From Streptomyces clavuligerus (GTDB lineage Bacteria > Actinomycetota > Actinomycetes > Streptomycetales > Streptomycetaceae): DNA of 64,000 nt. The translations under genes and the position numbers were made by a program. Every line of letters begins with the position of its first letter. The stretch's first letter is position 1. This document shows positions 43,813 to 52,691 of the stretch, piece after piece. The stretch is from contig NZ_CP027858.1 of the NCBI RefSeq assembly GCF_005519465.1, forward strand, positions 5,629,001 to 5,693,000. Reading direction: 5' to 3'. The notes under the pieces are model-generated. The model saw only the letters and a program-made list of their open reading frames with translations, did not search any database and was not told the origin of the DNA.

Positions 43813-43841
43813 TACGTATGGACCCTGCGACGTTATACGTA
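43813..43841. promoter_or_regulatory. Candidate operator between the LacI and MFS genes
   Basis: TACGTAT (43813-43819) and ATACGTA (43835-43841) form perfect inverted arms 15 bases apart. The right side also contains ACGT-TAT-ACGT (43830-43840), with the central CG typical of LacI-family sites. It lies 39-67 bases before the MFS start. Confidence 0.45.
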
Positions 43842-43879
43842 AAACTCCGGGTGGGCCGGGGAGTGGAGAGGGGTACGGG

Positions 43880-45175
43880 ATGGGTGCGGGCGCCGTCGGG
43901 ACCACCGAGGACACCGGAGGCGGCCCCGCCGCCGGGGAGGGCGGCGACGGCGGGGCCGTCGGCTACGGCGCCGTCCTGCGGGCCCCGTACGCCGCCCGGC
44001 TGCTCACCGGCACGCTCGTGGGGCGGCTGCCGCATGTGACGGGCCCGGTGGCCCTCGTCCTGTTCACCCGCTCCGAGGGCGGTGGCTACGGCCTCGCCGG
44101 CGGTCTGGCGGCGGCGTACGGGATCGCCACGGCCGTGGGCCAGCCGCTGCTGGGGCGCGCGGTGGACCTGTACGGACAGTTGCGGGTGCAGTTGCCCGCC
44201 GTGGTGCTGTCGGCGCTGGGGATGGTGGCGCTGGCGGTCGCGGGCATGGACTCGCTGCCGCTGGCGTACGCGGCCGTGGTGGTCGCCGGGCTGTTCACGC
44301 CGCCGCTGGAGGGCGGGCTGCGGGCGCTGTGGCCGAGCGTGCTGGTGCGCCAGGACCGGGTGCACCGGGCCTACGCGCTGGACGCCGTGGCGCAGGAGGT
44401 CATGTTCACCGTCGGACCCCTGCTCGTCACCCTCTTCGTCTCCTGGTGGTCGGCGGGCGCCGCGCTGCTGGTGATCAACGCGATCGGGGTGGCGGGCGTG
44501 CTGGCGGTGGTGACCTCGCGGCCGTCGCTCGTGTGGCGCTCGGCGCCCCGGGAGGCGCACTGGCTGGGGGCGCTCCGCTCGGGCGGGCTGCTGGCGCTGC
44601 TGGGCTCGTTCTTCTTCGTCGGGACGGCGCTGGGGGCGATCACCGTGGCCGGGGTGGCCTACGCGGACGACCACGGGCGGGAGGCCGTGTACGGCGGGCT
44701 GCTGGCGGCGCTGAGCTTCGGCGCGCTGGTGGGCGGTGTGGCCTATGGGGCGCGTTCCTGGGCGGGCGCCCCGGAGCGGCGGCTGCGGGTGCTGGTGGCG
44801 CTGCTCGCGGTGGGCTATCTGCCGCTGACGCTGACGCCGGGCGTGGCGCCCATGATGGTGCTGGCGGCGGTCTCCGGCCTGTTTCTGGCACCGGCGCTGG
44901 CCTGCGCGTTCGTGGTCGTGGACCGGCACGCCCCCAAGGGGACGGTGACGGAGGCGTTCTCCTGGCTGGTGACGGCCTTCGGCGTGGGCGCCGCCGCGGG
45001 CACGGCGGTCGCGGGCCCGGTCGTGGAACGCGCCGCGACGGCGTGGGGCTTCGCCGTGGCGGGCGGCGGCGGCGTGGCCGCGCTGCTGGTGCTTCTGGCG
45101 ACGGCGCGGGTGCTCACCGTTCCGGCGGCTTCCCGGGGTGCCGCCGCCCCGTCGGGGGGCGTCCCGGGGCACTGA
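43880..45175 (+). CDS. MFS transporter
   Basis: A 431-residue integral membrane protein with about 12 hydrophobic segments and the family-like loop GQPLLGRAVDLYGQLRVQLP between helices 2 and 3. It begins with a 30-residue Gly-rich cytoplasmic tail. The substrate is unknown; efflux of a small molecule is the usual guess for this subgroup. It sits with its divergent regulator inside the proteasome gene block, between prcA and pafA. ATG 43880 is preferred over upstream in-frame starts because GGAGAGGGG precedes it. Confidence 0.82.
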   Translation: MGAGAVGTTEDTGGGPAAGEGGDGGAVGYGAVLRAPYAARLLTGTLVGRLPHVTGPVALVLFTRSEGGGYGLAGGLAAAYGIATAVGQPLLGRAVDLYGQLRVQLPAVVLSALGMVALAVAGMDSLPLAYAAVVVAGLFTPPLEGGLRALWPSVLVRQDRVHRAYALDAVAQEVMFTVGPLLVTLFVSWWSAGAALLVINAIGVAGVLAVVTSRPSLVWRSAPREAHWLGALRSGGLLALLGSFFFVGTALGAITVAGVAYADDHGREAVYGGLLAALSFGALVGGVAYGARSWAGAPERRLRVLVALLAVGYLPLTLTPGVAPMMVLAAVSGLFLAPALACAFVVVDRHAPKGTVTEAFSWLVTAFGVGAAAGTAVAGPVVERAATAWGFAVAGGGGVAALLVLLATARVLTVPAASRGAAAPSGGVPGH

Positions 45176-45245
45176 CGCCGCCAGGTCAGCGGAAAATGAT
45201 CGTAATGCGGCCGCCGAACCCGGTTTCAGCTCTGGTTCTGAGGCG

Positions 45246-45251
45246 TAATGT
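45246..45251 (+). promoter_or_regulatory. -10 hexamer of the pafA promoter
   Basis: TAATGT is followed by exactly six bases and the pafA ATG; no Shine-Dalgarno sequence lies in the window a ribosome would need. pafA is therefore probably a leaderless message. Confidence 0.5.
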
Positions 45252-45257
45252 TCAGAC

Positions 45258-46619
45258 ATGGACCGCCGCATTTTCGGGCTGGAGAACGAGTACGGCGTCA
45301 CGTGCACCTTCAGGGGACAGCGCCGGCTGTCCCCTGATGAAGTGGCGCGGTACCTCTTCCGCCGAGTCGTGTCATGGGGCCGCAGCAGCAATGTGTTCCT
45401 GAGGAACGGTGCCCGTCTGTATCTCGATGTGGGTTCGCACCCGGAATACGCAACACCGGAATGCGACAATGTGACCGAGTTGGTCACGCATGACAAGGCG
45501 GGCGAGCGGATTCTTGAGGGTCTGCTGGTCGACGCCGAGCGCAGGCTGCACGAGGAGGGGATCGCGGGAGACGTCTATCTCTTCAAGAACAACACCGACT
45601 CGGCGGGGAACTCCTACGGGTGCCACGAGAACTATCTGGTGGCCCGGCACGGTGAGTTCTCCCGGCTCGCGGACATTCTCATTCCCTTCCTCGTGACCCG
45701 GCAGCTGCTGTGCGGGGCGGGGAAGGTGCTCCAGACGCCGAGGGGCGCGGTGTACTGCGTCAGCCAGCGGGCGGAGCACATCTGGGAGGGTGTCAGCTCG
45801 GCGACGACGCGTTCGCGCCCGATCATCAACACCCGGGACGAGCCGCACGCGGACGCGGAGCGCTACCGGCGGCTCCATGTCATCGTGGGCGATTCGAACA
45901 TGTCCGAGACGACCATGCTGCTGAAGGTCGGGGCGACCGATCTGGTGCTGCGCATGATCGAGGCGGGCACGGTGATGCGGGACCTCACGCTGGAGAATCC
46001 GATCCGCGCGATCCGCGAGGTCAGCCATGACATCACGGGGCAGCGCAAGGTGCGGCTGGCGAGCGGCCGGGAGGCGTCCGCGCTGGAGGTGCAGCGCGAG
46101 TACTACGACAAGGCCGTGGATTTCGTGGAGCGCAGGGGCATCCGCACCGGCACCGTGGAACAGGTGCTGGAGCTGTGGGGCCGTACGCTCGACGCGATCG
46201 AGACCCAGGATCTGGACCGGATCGCGACGGAGATCGACTGGGTCATCAAGTACCAGCTCATCGAGCGCTATCGGGCGAAGCACAACATGACGATGTCGCA
46301 CCCCCGGGTGGCGCAGATAGATCTCGCGTATCACGACATCCACCGTCGACGGGGGCTGTACTACCTGCTGGAGCGGAAGGGCCAGGCGGCGCGGATCTGC
46401 AACGATCTGAAGATCTTCGAGGGCAAGTCGGTGCCCCCGCAGACCACCCGGGCCCGGCTGCGCGGCGATTTCATCCGCCGGGCGCAGGAGCAGCGCCGTG
46501 ACTTCACCGTCGACTGGGTGCATCTGAAGCTCAACGACCAGGCGCAGCGGACGGTGTTGTGCAAGGACCCGTTCCGTTCGGTGGACGACCGGGTGGAGAA
46601 GCTGATCGCCGGAATGTGA
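45258..46619 (+). CDS. pafA: Pup ligase
   Basis: A 453-residue ligase that joins the gamma-carboxyl of the Pup C-terminal Glu to a target lysine using ATP. It shares the glutamine-synthetase-like fold of Dop: metal-binding Glu in [11 protein letters not shown], catalytic Asp in [34 protein letters not shown], and [20 protein letters not shown]. It lacks the Dop loop, as expected. Its ATG begins the conserved MDRRIFG N-terminus. It is separated from prcA by the LacI/MFS pair, so it has its own promoter. Confidence 0.97.
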   Translation: MDRRIFGLENEYGVTCTFRGQRRLSPDEVARYLFRRVVSWGRSSNVFLRNGARLYLDVGSHPEYATPECDNVTELVTHDKAGERILEGLLVDAERRLHEEGIAGDVYLFKNNTDSAGNSYGCHENYLVARHGEFSRLADILIPFLVTRQLLCGAGKVLQTPRGAVYCVSQRAEHIWEGVSSATTRSRPIINTRDEPHADAERYRRLHVIVGDSNMSETTMLLKVGATDLVLRMIEAGTVMRDLTLENPIRAIREVSHDITGQRKVRLASGREASALEVQREYYDKAVDFVERRGIRTGTVEQVLELWGRTLDAIETQDLDRIATEIDWVIKYQLIERYRAKHNMTMSHPRVAQIDLAYHDIHRRRGLYYLLERKGQAARICNDLKIFEGKSVPPQTTRARLRGDFIRRAQEQRRDFTVDWVHLKLNDQAQRTVLCKDPFRSVDDRVEKLIAGM

Positions 46620-46710
46620 GACCGGCGGCCGCCCGGCGCGGAACGGGCTCCGCTCGGATGTCCGGTTCTCGTGTGTCCGTGTGCCCGTGCGTGCCCTCGG
46701 GTGGGAACGC

Positions 46711-46749
46711 GACCGGGGCCCCGTGCGTTTCTCGTGCCGGGCCCCGGTC
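46711..46749 (+). terminator. Hairpin terminator after pafA
   Basis: Eleven-base perfect arms, GACCGGGGCCC and its complement, enclose a 17-base loop rich in T, 91 bases past the pafA stop. Confidence 0.55.
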
Positions 46750-46755
46750 ACGTCC

Positions 46756-46761
46756 TAGAGT
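46756..46761 (+). promoter_or_regulatory. Candidate -10 element of the FKBP lipoprotein gene
   Basis: TAGAGT lies 41 bases before the GTG start, directly after the pafA terminator. Confidence 0.35.
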
Positions 46762-46802
46762 GTCGGGGATGATCCATCCGACATCTGAGATCTGAGGAAC
46801 AC

Positions 46803-47762
46803 GTGCGCCGAATCGCCGGTCTGCTGCTCGTCCCCGCGTTGCTGTTGTCGACCGCGGCGTGCGGCAGCGAGGAGAACAAGGGCTCCGACTCCAACCCGTC
46901 CACGAGCGGCGCGGTGGCGCAGGGCGGTCTGCCCGCGATCACCGCGGGTGCGAAGTTCGGGGAGAAGCCGACGCTGGCGAAGGGCGTGGGGGCGCCCCCG
47001 AAGGAGCTGAAGATCGAGGTCATCTCCGAGGGCAAGGGCGCCGTCCTCAAGAAGGGCGACCTGGCCAAGGTGAACTACCTCGGCCAGGTCTGGGACGGCA
47101 CGGAGCCGTTCGACAACAGCTTTGACCGGAAGCAGCCGTTCGAGGTGTCGGTCGGTGGCCAGGGGGTCATCGAGGGCTGGCAGAAGGCGCTGGACGGACA
47201 GAAGGTCGGCAGCAGGCTGGAGGTGTCGATCCCGCCGGCCCTGGCCTACAAGGACAAGGAGCAGCCCGGGATCAAGGCCAACTCCACGCTGGTGTTCGTG
47301 ATGGACATCGTGGAGGCCAAGTCGATCCCGCTCTCCGCCAAGGGCACCGAGGTGCCGCAGACCGACAGCGCGCTCCCGGTGGTCGGGACGAACACCGACG
47401 GCCAGGCCCCTTCGGTGAAGATCCCGTCGTCGACGCCGCCGAAGGAGCTGGTGGCGGAGTACGTCCTGGAGGGCTCGGGCCCCGAGCTGACCGAGACCGA
47501 CAGTGTGCTCGTGCGCTACCAGGGCTATGTCTGGAAGGGCGCCGAGCAGTTCGACAGCACCTACCGTACGCAGACCACGCCGACCTGGCCGCTGGCGCAG
47601 GTGACGGTGCCGGGGCTGAAGCAGGGGCTCGTGGGCAAGAAGGTCGGCAGCCGGGTGCTGCTGGTGCTGCCGCCGGACCAGGGCTTCGGCGACAAGCAGC
47701 AGAACAACATCCCGAAGGACTCGACGCTGGTGTTCGTGGTGGATCTGCTGGACAAGGGCTGA
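46803..47762 (+). CDS. FKBP-type peptidyl-prolyl isomerase lipoprotein, two domains
   Basis: A 319-residue exported lipoprotein (lipobox STAAC, Cys20) with two FKBP domains, about 70-175 and 210-318. The first keeps the active-site pattern (FDNSFDRKQPFEVSVGGQ, VIEGWQKAL). The second reads TVPGLKQGL where VIxGW is usual, losing the conserved Trp, so it may be a non-catalytic chaperone domain. It probably helps folding of exported proteins at the outer face of the membrane. GTG start with GAGGAA upstream. Confidence 0.9.
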   Translation: MRRIAGLLLVPALLLSTAACGSEENKGSDSNPSTSGAVAQGGLPAITAGAKFGEKPTLAKGVGAPPKELKIEVISEGKGAVLKKGDLAKVNYLGQVWDGTEPFDNSFDRKQPFEVSVGGQGVIEGWQKALDGQKVGSRLEVSIPPALAYKDKEQPGIKANSTLVFVMDIVEAKSIPLSAKGTEVPQTDSALPVVGTNTDGQAPSVKIPSSTPPKELVAEYVLEGSGPELTETDSVLVRYQGYVWKGAEQFDSTYRTQTTPTWPLAQVTVPGLKQGLVGKKVGSRVLLVLPPDQGFGDKQQNNIPKDSTLVFVVDLLDKG

Positions 47763-47937
47763 CCCCGGGGCCCGCCGGGCCGGTGCGACCGGGTCCGGCG
47801 GGAGCGCGGCGGGGCGGCCCCGACGGGCCTGTGGCCGGTGGTCCGGCGGGGTCCGGGCCGTGCCGGGGCGGGGCGCGCCCGCCCGAGGTGGCAGACTGTC
47901 CCGGTTGTTCGTGCAGATCTATCAAGGAGCAGTGTCC

Positions 47938-48309
47938 GTGAGCATCGAGAAGCCCGAGATCGACTTCCCCGGTGGCGAGGCGCCGACCGAGCTGAAGATC
48001 AGGGACATCTGGGAGGGCGACGGCGCGGAGGCCCAGCCGGGCCAGACGGTCTCGGTCCACTATGTCGGCGTGGCTTTCTCCACCGGTGAGGAGTTCGACG
48101 CCTCCTGGAACCGCGGCCAGGCGTTCCGCTTCCCGCTGGGCGGCGGCCGGGTCATCGCGGGCTGGGACCAGGGTGTCGTGGGCATGAAGGTCGGCGGCCG
48201 TCGCGAGCTGACCATCCCGCCGCACCTGGGCTACGGCGACCGCGGCGCGGGCAGCGCCATCAAGCCGGGCGAGACGCTGATCTTCGTGGTCGACCTGCTC
48301 GCCGTCTGA
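47938..48309 (+). CDS. FKBP-type peptidyl-prolyl cis-trans isomerase
   Basis: A 123-residue single-domain cytoplasmic FKBP that catalyses proline isomerisation. The full active-site set is visible: VHYVGVAFSTGEEFDASW, FRFPLGGGRVIAGWDQGV, and TIPPHLGYGDRGAGSAI. No signal peptide. GTG 47938 is preferred over GTG 47932 because AAGGAG at 47924-47929 leaves a proper eight-base spacing. It follows the two-domain FKBP lipoprotein; a strong hairpin ends it. Confidence 0.95.
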   Translation: MSIEKPEIDFPGGEAPTELKIRDIWEGDGAEAQPGQTVSVHYVGVAFSTGEEFDASWNRGQAFRFPLGGGRVIAGWDQGVVGMKVGGRRELTIPPHLGYGDRGAGSAIKPGETLIFVVDLLAV

Positions 48310-48420
48310 TCCACGCCCCAGGGGTGAACCGCCGCGGCCCCGGCCGCGGCGCGCCCTCGGCACCGCTTCCGCCCGCCCTCGGTGGATTCCCGCTGGTCCG
48401 CGCGGTGCGGAGGAATGTGT

Positions 48421-48451
48421 GAGGCCCGTGCTCCACCGGAGCACGGGCCTC
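48421..48451 (+). terminator. Hairpin terminator after the FKBP gene
   Basis: A perfect 14-bp stem (48421-48434 with 48438-48451) around the loop ACC, followed by GGCTTTGT, 112 bases past the stop. Confidence 0.75.
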
Positions 48452-48527
48452 GGCTTTGTCCCGGGACCCGTGGGCGGTACGGTCGTCCGGGGCGGAAGCG
48501 GTTCGATGGAAGAGGTGCGGGGCGTCG

Positions 48528-49484
48528 ATGGCCATTGCCAAGGCCGAGCGGCTGATGAATCTGGCACTGTGCCTGCTGGGGACACGGCGTCCGCTCAGCA
48601 AGCGGGAGCTGCGGGCGTCCATCGAGGCCTATCTGGAGGCGGCGTCCGACGACGCCTTCAACCGGATGTTCGAGCGGGACAAGGACGATCTCCGCGAGCT
48701 GGGGCTGGTGATCGAGACCGTCGAGAACCTCGACGGCGAGGTGGGCTATCTGGCCCGCCGGGACAGCAACCGGCTGCCGCCGATCACCCTGGACGTGGAG
48801 GAGGCGGCGGCGCTCGGGCTCGCCGCCCGGGTGTGGCAGCAGGCGCGGCTCGCGGGCGCGGCCAGCGGCGCGCTCCAGAAGCTGCGCGCGGCGGGCATGC
48901 CGGAGGCCGAGGACGCCTTCGACGACCGGCAGAGCGCCCTGGAGCCGCGCATCCCCGTGCACGAGGCCGCGTTCGAGCCGCTGATGCTCGCCTGCCGTGA
49001 CCGCAGGCCCGTGACCTTCGAGTACCGCAACTCCACGGCGGCCCGCCCCCAGGAGCGCCAGGTGGAGCCGTGGACGCTGGAGTGCTGGCGCGGCCACTGG
49101 TACCTCGCGGGCTGGGACCGCGCCCGGGGCGCCGAGCGCGTCTTCCGCCTCTCGCGCATCACCGGCCGGGTGCGCTCCCGCGCCGGGGCGTTCACCGCGC
49201 CGGTGCCCGATGTGTCCACGGTCCGGGAGACGGTGGAGCGCTGGGCGGGCGAGACCGCGACCCGGACGGCGCGGATCAGGCTCCGCACGGGCTGCGGCTA
49301 TCCGCTGCGGGCCCGCGCCGCCTCGGCGCGCGAGCTGGGCGGCGGCTGGGACGAGCTGGAGATCCCGTACGGGCACGGCCTCGACGCCTGGCTGGTGGAG
49401 TTCGGCCCGGATGTGGTCGTGGTGGAGCCCGCGGATCTGCGGGCCGATGTGCTCGACCGGCTGCGTGCGGTGGCCGAGGGCTGA
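48528..49484 (+). CDS. pafB: WYL-domain transcription factor PafB
   Basis: A 318-residue DNA-binding protein with an N-terminal winged HTH (AKAERLMNLALCLLGTRRPL, then KRELRASIEAYL) and a WYL domain (WYLAGWDRARGAERVFRLSR near the middle) plus a C-terminal extension. With PafC it forms a heteromeric activator which in mycobacteria drives most DNA-damage genes independently of LexA; despite the name it is not needed for pupylation. ATG 48528 begins the conserved MAIAKAERLMNL start; a weak GAGG lies upstream. Confidence 0.94.
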   Translation: MAIAKAERLMNLALCLLGTRRPLSKRELRASIEAYLEAASDDAFNRMFERDKDDLRELGLVIETVENLDGEVGYLARRDSNRLPPITLDVEEAAALGLAARVWQQARLAGAASGALQKLRAAGMPEAEDAFDDRQSALEPRIPVHEAAFEPLMLACRDRRPVTFEYRNSTAARPQERQVEPWTLECWRGHWYLAGWDRARGAERVFRLSRITGRVRSRAGAFTAPVPDVSTVRETVERWAGETATRTARIRLRTGCGYPLRARAASARELGGGWDELEIPYGHGLDAWLVEFGPDVVVVEPADLRADVLDRLRAVAEG

Positions 49485-49501
49485 GGGGAAGTACGAGGAC
49501 C

Positions 49502-50626
49502 ATGGCCGCCAACGCCATTGACCAGACCCGGCGGATGCTGTCGCTGGTGACCTATCTGCGGGAACGCCCCGGTGCCCGGGTGGGCGACGTGGCCCGCGCG
49601 TTCGGGATCTCCGAGGACGAGCTGATCTCGGACCTCGATGTGCTGCCGATGTGCGGGACGAGCTTCCGCGGCGGTGATCTGCTGGACATCGACACCGACG
49701 GCGACCGGATCTGGTGGCACAACCCGGACGACGTGGCCGAGCCGCTGCGGCTGGCCGCCGACGAGGCGACCGCGCTGCTGGTGGCGGCGCGCGCCGTGGC
49801 GACCCTGCCGGGGCTGCGCGAGGGCGACCGCGAGGCGCTGCTGCGGGCCACCGCGAAGCTGGAGGCCGCCGCCGGGGAGGCGGCGGGCGCGTCGGCCCGG
49901 CTCTCGGTGACCTTCGAGGCCGAGGGCGGCGTCTTCGCCGAGGTGGACCGGGCGATCTCGGAGCGCCGGAGGCTGTGGCTGCGCTACTACTCGCCCGCGC
50001 GGGACGAGCTGACCGAGCGGGAGGTCGACCCGATCCGGCTGTTCGCCGTGGGGCACACCTATATGGAGGCATGGTGCCGCCTCTCGGAGGCGCGCCGGAC
50101 CTTCCGGCTGGACCGGGTGGCCGAGATCCGGCTGCTGGACGCGGTGTCGGCGCCGCCCCGGATCGAGCTGCGGGATCTCTCCGAGGGGCTGGTGCAGCCG
50201 TCGGCGGACGACCCCGAGGTGGTCGTCGACGTGGGGCCCGCGGGCCGCTGGGTGGCCGAGTACTACCCGCACGACCAGGCGGAGGAGCTGCCCGACGGAG
50301 GGCTGCGGATCACGCTGCGGACCCCGTCCCCGGCCCTGCTGCGCCGACTGGCGCTGCGGCTGGGCCGGGACGGGCGGATCGTCGCCCCCGCTGAGCTGGC
50401 CGGGGCGGCCCGCCGCGCGGCCCGGGAGGCGCTGGCCGCGTACGCCGAGGCCGGGGAAGCCCCGCACCCGGGGCACGACGCGGACGCAGGGGACACTGCG
50501 GACACCGGGGACGACGGGCACACCGGGGCCGGCGGGGACGGGAAGGGCGCGCCGGAAGGTACGGCGGCCGGCGGGGACACGGTGGCCGCGCACGGTCACC
50601 TCCACGGGGATGCCGAGGAGGCATAA
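49502..50626 (+). CDS. pafC: WYL-domain transcription factor PafC
   Basis: A 374-residue partner of PafB with the same layout: winged HTH (TRRMLSLVTYLRERPGARVG, DVARAFGISEDEL), WYL domain with RRLWLRYYSPARDELTERE and the ligand stretch YMEAWCRLSEARRTFRLDRV, and a C-terminal extension. The last 55 residues are a low-complexity tail of Gly, Asp, Ala and His. It starts 18 bases after pafB and is surely co-transcribed and functionally paired with it. Confidence 0.94.
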   Translation: MAANAIDQTRRMLSLVTYLRERPGARVGDVARAFGISEDELISDLDVLPMCGTSFRGGDLLDIDTDGDRIWWHNPDDVAEPLRLAADEATALLVAARAVATLPGLREGDREALLRATAKLEAAAGEAAGASARLSVTFEAEGGVFAEVDRAISERRRLWLRYYSPARDELTEREVDPIRLFAVGHTYMEAWCRLSEARRTFRLDRVAEIRLLDAVSAPPRIELRDLSEGLVQPSADDPEVVVDVGPAGRWVAEYYPHDQAEELPDGGLRITLRTPSPALLRRLALRLGRDGRIVAPAELAGAARRAAREALAAYAEAGEAPHPGHDADAGDTADTGDDGHTGAGGDGKGAPEGTAAGGDTVAAHGHLHGDAEEA

Positions 50627-50632
50627 GGTGAT

Positions 50633-50902
50633 ATGTCGCTGATGTCGGATCTCGCGGCGGCGGCGTCCATGGGCCCGGTGCTCTTCAAGGCGGCCTGCCC
50701 CACCTGCCGGGCCCATTGCGAACTGTCCGCCGAGTCGCTGCGGCTGGCGATCGGCGGCAGCCGCCGGACCACGTTCTACTCCTTCACCTGCCCCGCGTGC
50801 GGCGCCTCGGTCCGCAAGCCCGCGGGGGAGCGGATCGTGGAGCTGCTGACCGGCGGCGGGGTGCGCACCCTGCGGCTCACCCCCGGCCCGGGGACGGTCT
50901 AG
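50633..50902 (+). CDS. Small zinc-ribbon-like hypothetical protein
   Basis: An 89-residue protein with five cysteines: C22-x2-C25, C29, and C53-x2-C56, the two pairs flanking a 27-residue beta-type stretch as in zinc ribbons (FKAACPTCRAHCELS, YSFTCPACGASVRK). It begins seven bases after pafC stops, with AAGGTGAT as ribosome binding site, so it is translated from the pafBC message. The function is unknown; such ribbons bind nucleic acid or protein partners. Its stop codon is part of the -10 element of the next gene. Confidence 0.8.
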   Translation: MSLMSDLAAAASMGPVLFKAACPTCRAHCELSAESLRLAIGGSRRTTFYSFTCPACGASVRKPAGERIVELLTGGGVRTLRLTPGPGTV

Positions 50903-50905
50903 GCT
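50900..50905 (+). promoter_or_regulatory. -10 hexamer overlapping a stop codon
   Basis: TAGGCT contains the TAG stop of the zinc-ribbon gene and is followed by six bases and the ATG of the next small gene, with no ribosome binding site. A leaderless promoter is likely. Confidence 0.45.
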
Positions 50906-50911
50906 CTCCCC

Positions 50912-51115
50912 ATGTTCTGGCCCATGCTCGCCGTCGTGTGCGGCTTCCTCGGGATCGCCGTCCTCGGCGTCCTCGGTGTCCGGGTCTTCCTGGAGGCCCG
51001 GCGGCTGGGCCAGGAGGTCGCCCGGACCGCGGAGCGGATCAACCGCGCCGCCGAGGACCTGGAGCGGGCGGCCACCGGCCTGGCGCACGGCGCCGAGACC
51101 CTGCGCCGGGAGTGA
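50912..51115 (+). CDS. Small membrane protein with helical tail
   Basis: A 67-residue protein with one membrane helix at residues 4-25 (PMLAVVCGFLGIAVLGVLGV) followed by a charged amphipathic helix (EARRLGQEVARTAERINRAA). It resembles small DUF948-like or t-SNARE-like membrane proteins, but no family is firmly recognised. It lies just before tatA and may be part of envelope functions. No Shine-Dalgarno sequence; leaderless expression is suggested. Confidence 0.7.
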   Translation: MFWPMLAVVCGFLGIAVLGVLGVRVFLEARRLGQEVARTAERINRAAEDLERAATGLAHGAETLRRE

Positions 51116-51254
51116 CCGCGGGAGCGGCCCGCCGGAGCGCGGCCGGGGACCCGAAATATCACTGGAGATGGACGGGAGGGGCAACCCGAACCCGATTTCG
51201 GTCGTCTGCCCAGGTGGCAGGCCACCTCCGCGCAAGGTGGAGTCCGCCTGGGCA

Positions 51255-51285
51255 TTGCCGGGGGGTTACTCTCCCGGGTTACGAT
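51255..51285 (+). promoter_or_regulatory. Candidate promoter of tatA-tatC
   Basis: TTGCCG (51255-51260) and TACGAT (51280-51285) are 19 bases apart. The leader of about 75 bases carries GAGAAGG before the tatA ATG. Confidence 0.4.
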
Positions 51286-51367
51286 CGCAGTCAGTGCGGT
51301 GCCCGGGCGACGCCCGGCCGCCGGCCCCCGCACCACCCCAGCCGCCTCGGTGAGAAGGTACACACTT

Positions 51368-51661
51368 ATGTTCGGTGGAAAGATCGGCGCCCCTGAGCTG
51401 ATTCTGATCCTTGTTGTGATCATCCTGCTGTTCGGTGCCAAGAAGCTCCCCGACATGGCCCGTTCGCTGGGCAAGTCGGCCCGCATCCTCAAGAGCGAGG
51501 CCAAGGCGATGAAGTCCGAGGGGCAGCAGACCGCCCCGGCCGACCCGCCGAACCCCGGCCAGAGCGCCGAGCAGCCCGCCCCGCGCACCATCAAGGCGGC
51601 GCCCGGCGATGTGAGCCACGCCCGTCCGGTGACCGAGCCGACGGACTCCACCCAGCGCTAG
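51368..51661 (+). CDS. tatA: Twin-arginine translocase subunit TatA
   Basis: A 97-residue pore-forming subunit of the Tat export pathway for folded proteins. The short N-terminal membrane helix (about 8-22, [14 protein letters not shown]) is followed by the family hinge FGAKKLP at 22-28 and the amphipathic helix [20 protein letters not shown]. The rest is a flexible Pro/Ala/Gln-rich tail. It is followed by tatC 61 bases later. Confidence 0.96.
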   Translation: MFGGKIGAPELILILVVIILLFGAKKLPDMARSLGKSARILKSEAKAMKSEGQQTAPADPPNPGQSAEQPAPRTIKAAPGDVSHARPVTEPTDSTQR

Positions 51662-51722
51662 ACCGGGCCGCCCACAGGCCCTGGCACCGGCAGGGGTCTG
51701 CCACACGAGATGAGGACGTGGG

Positions 51723-52691
51723 TTGCTCAAGTCTGCCCGCAAGAAGGAGAACAACCCCGAGGGGCGGATGCCCCTGGTCGAGCATCTGCGCGAGCTGCGC
51801 AACCGGCTGGCCAAGGGGCTGCTGGCGATCGTCGCCGTCACCGTCGTCGCCGCCTTCTTCTACAACGACATCATCAACCTCTTCACCAAGCCCGTCCTGG
51901 AGTCCGTGGGCTGCCCCGCGAGCTTCTCCGAACTGGCGAAGATGAAGGAGGGCAAGACCTGCGCGAAGATCACCATCAATGGTCTCCTGACCCCGTTCAC
52001 GCTCGCGCTGAAGGTCTCCCTGATGGCGGGCGTGGTCCTCGCCTCGCCGGTCTGGCTCTACCAGGTCTGGGCCTTCCTCGCGCCCGGTCTGCACCGGAAC
52101 GAGAAGAAGTACGCCCTCTGGTTCGTCGCGGCGGGCTTCCCGCTCTTCCTCGGCGGCGGCTGGTTCGCCTACCAGGTGCTGCCGACCACGGCCAAGGTAC
52201 TGATCGAGTTCAGCCCCGTCGGTGTGGACAACCTGCTGCCGCTGGACGAACTGCTCGACCTCGTGACCCGCATGGTGGTCGTCTTCGGCCTCGCCTTCGA
52301 ACTGCCCCTGCTGCTGGTCATGCTCAACATGGGCGGCGTGATCACCGGGCGGCGGATGCTCGGCTGGTGGCGCGGCATGATCATGGGCATCACGGTCTTC
52401 TCCGCGGTCGCCACCCCCAGCACCGAGCCGATCACCATGATGCTGCTCGCGGCGCCGATCATCCTGCTCTACTTCCTCGCCACCGGCTTCTCCCTCTTCA
52501 ACGACCGGCGCCGGGCCCTGATCGAGGCCCGTGGCCCCGGTGACGACGAGGCGTCCGAGCTGGACCTCACCCCCGAGGACATCGACCCGGTCGAGCCCGT
52601 CGCGGCCCGCCCCGGCGTCCCCGGACAGTCCACCGGCGACAGCGAGGGCTCCCGCGTCCACCGGCAGAGCGGCTACGACGACATCACCTGA
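51723..52691 (+). CDS. tatC: Twin-arginine translocase subunit TatC
   Basis: A 322-residue, six-helix membrane protein that recognises twin-arginine signal peptides. Signal-binding residues are in MPLVEHLRELRNRLAKGLLA, and AFELPLLLVMLNMGGVITGR and FSAVATPSTEPITMMLLAAP are typical. The C-terminal 60 residues are an acidic cytoplasmic tail. The likely start is TTG, giving LKSARKKENNPEGR; GAGG lies nine bases before it. No in-frame ATG precedes the conserved region. Confidence 0.95.
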   Translation: MLKSARKKENNPEGRMPLVEHLRELRNRLAKGLLAIVAVTVVAAFFYNDIINLFTKPVLESVGCPASFSELAKMKEGKTCAKITINGLLTPFTLALKVSLMAGVVLASPVWLYQVWAFLAPGLHRNEKKYALWFVAAGFPLFLGGGWFAYQVLPTTAKVLIEFSPVGVDNLLPLDELLDLVTRMVVVFGLAFELPLLLVMLNMGGVITGRRMLGWWRGMIMGITVFSAVATPSTEPITMMLLAAPIILLYFLATGFSLFNDRRRALIEARGPGDDEASELDLTPEDIDPVEPVAARPGVPGQSTGDSEGSRVHRQSGYDDIT

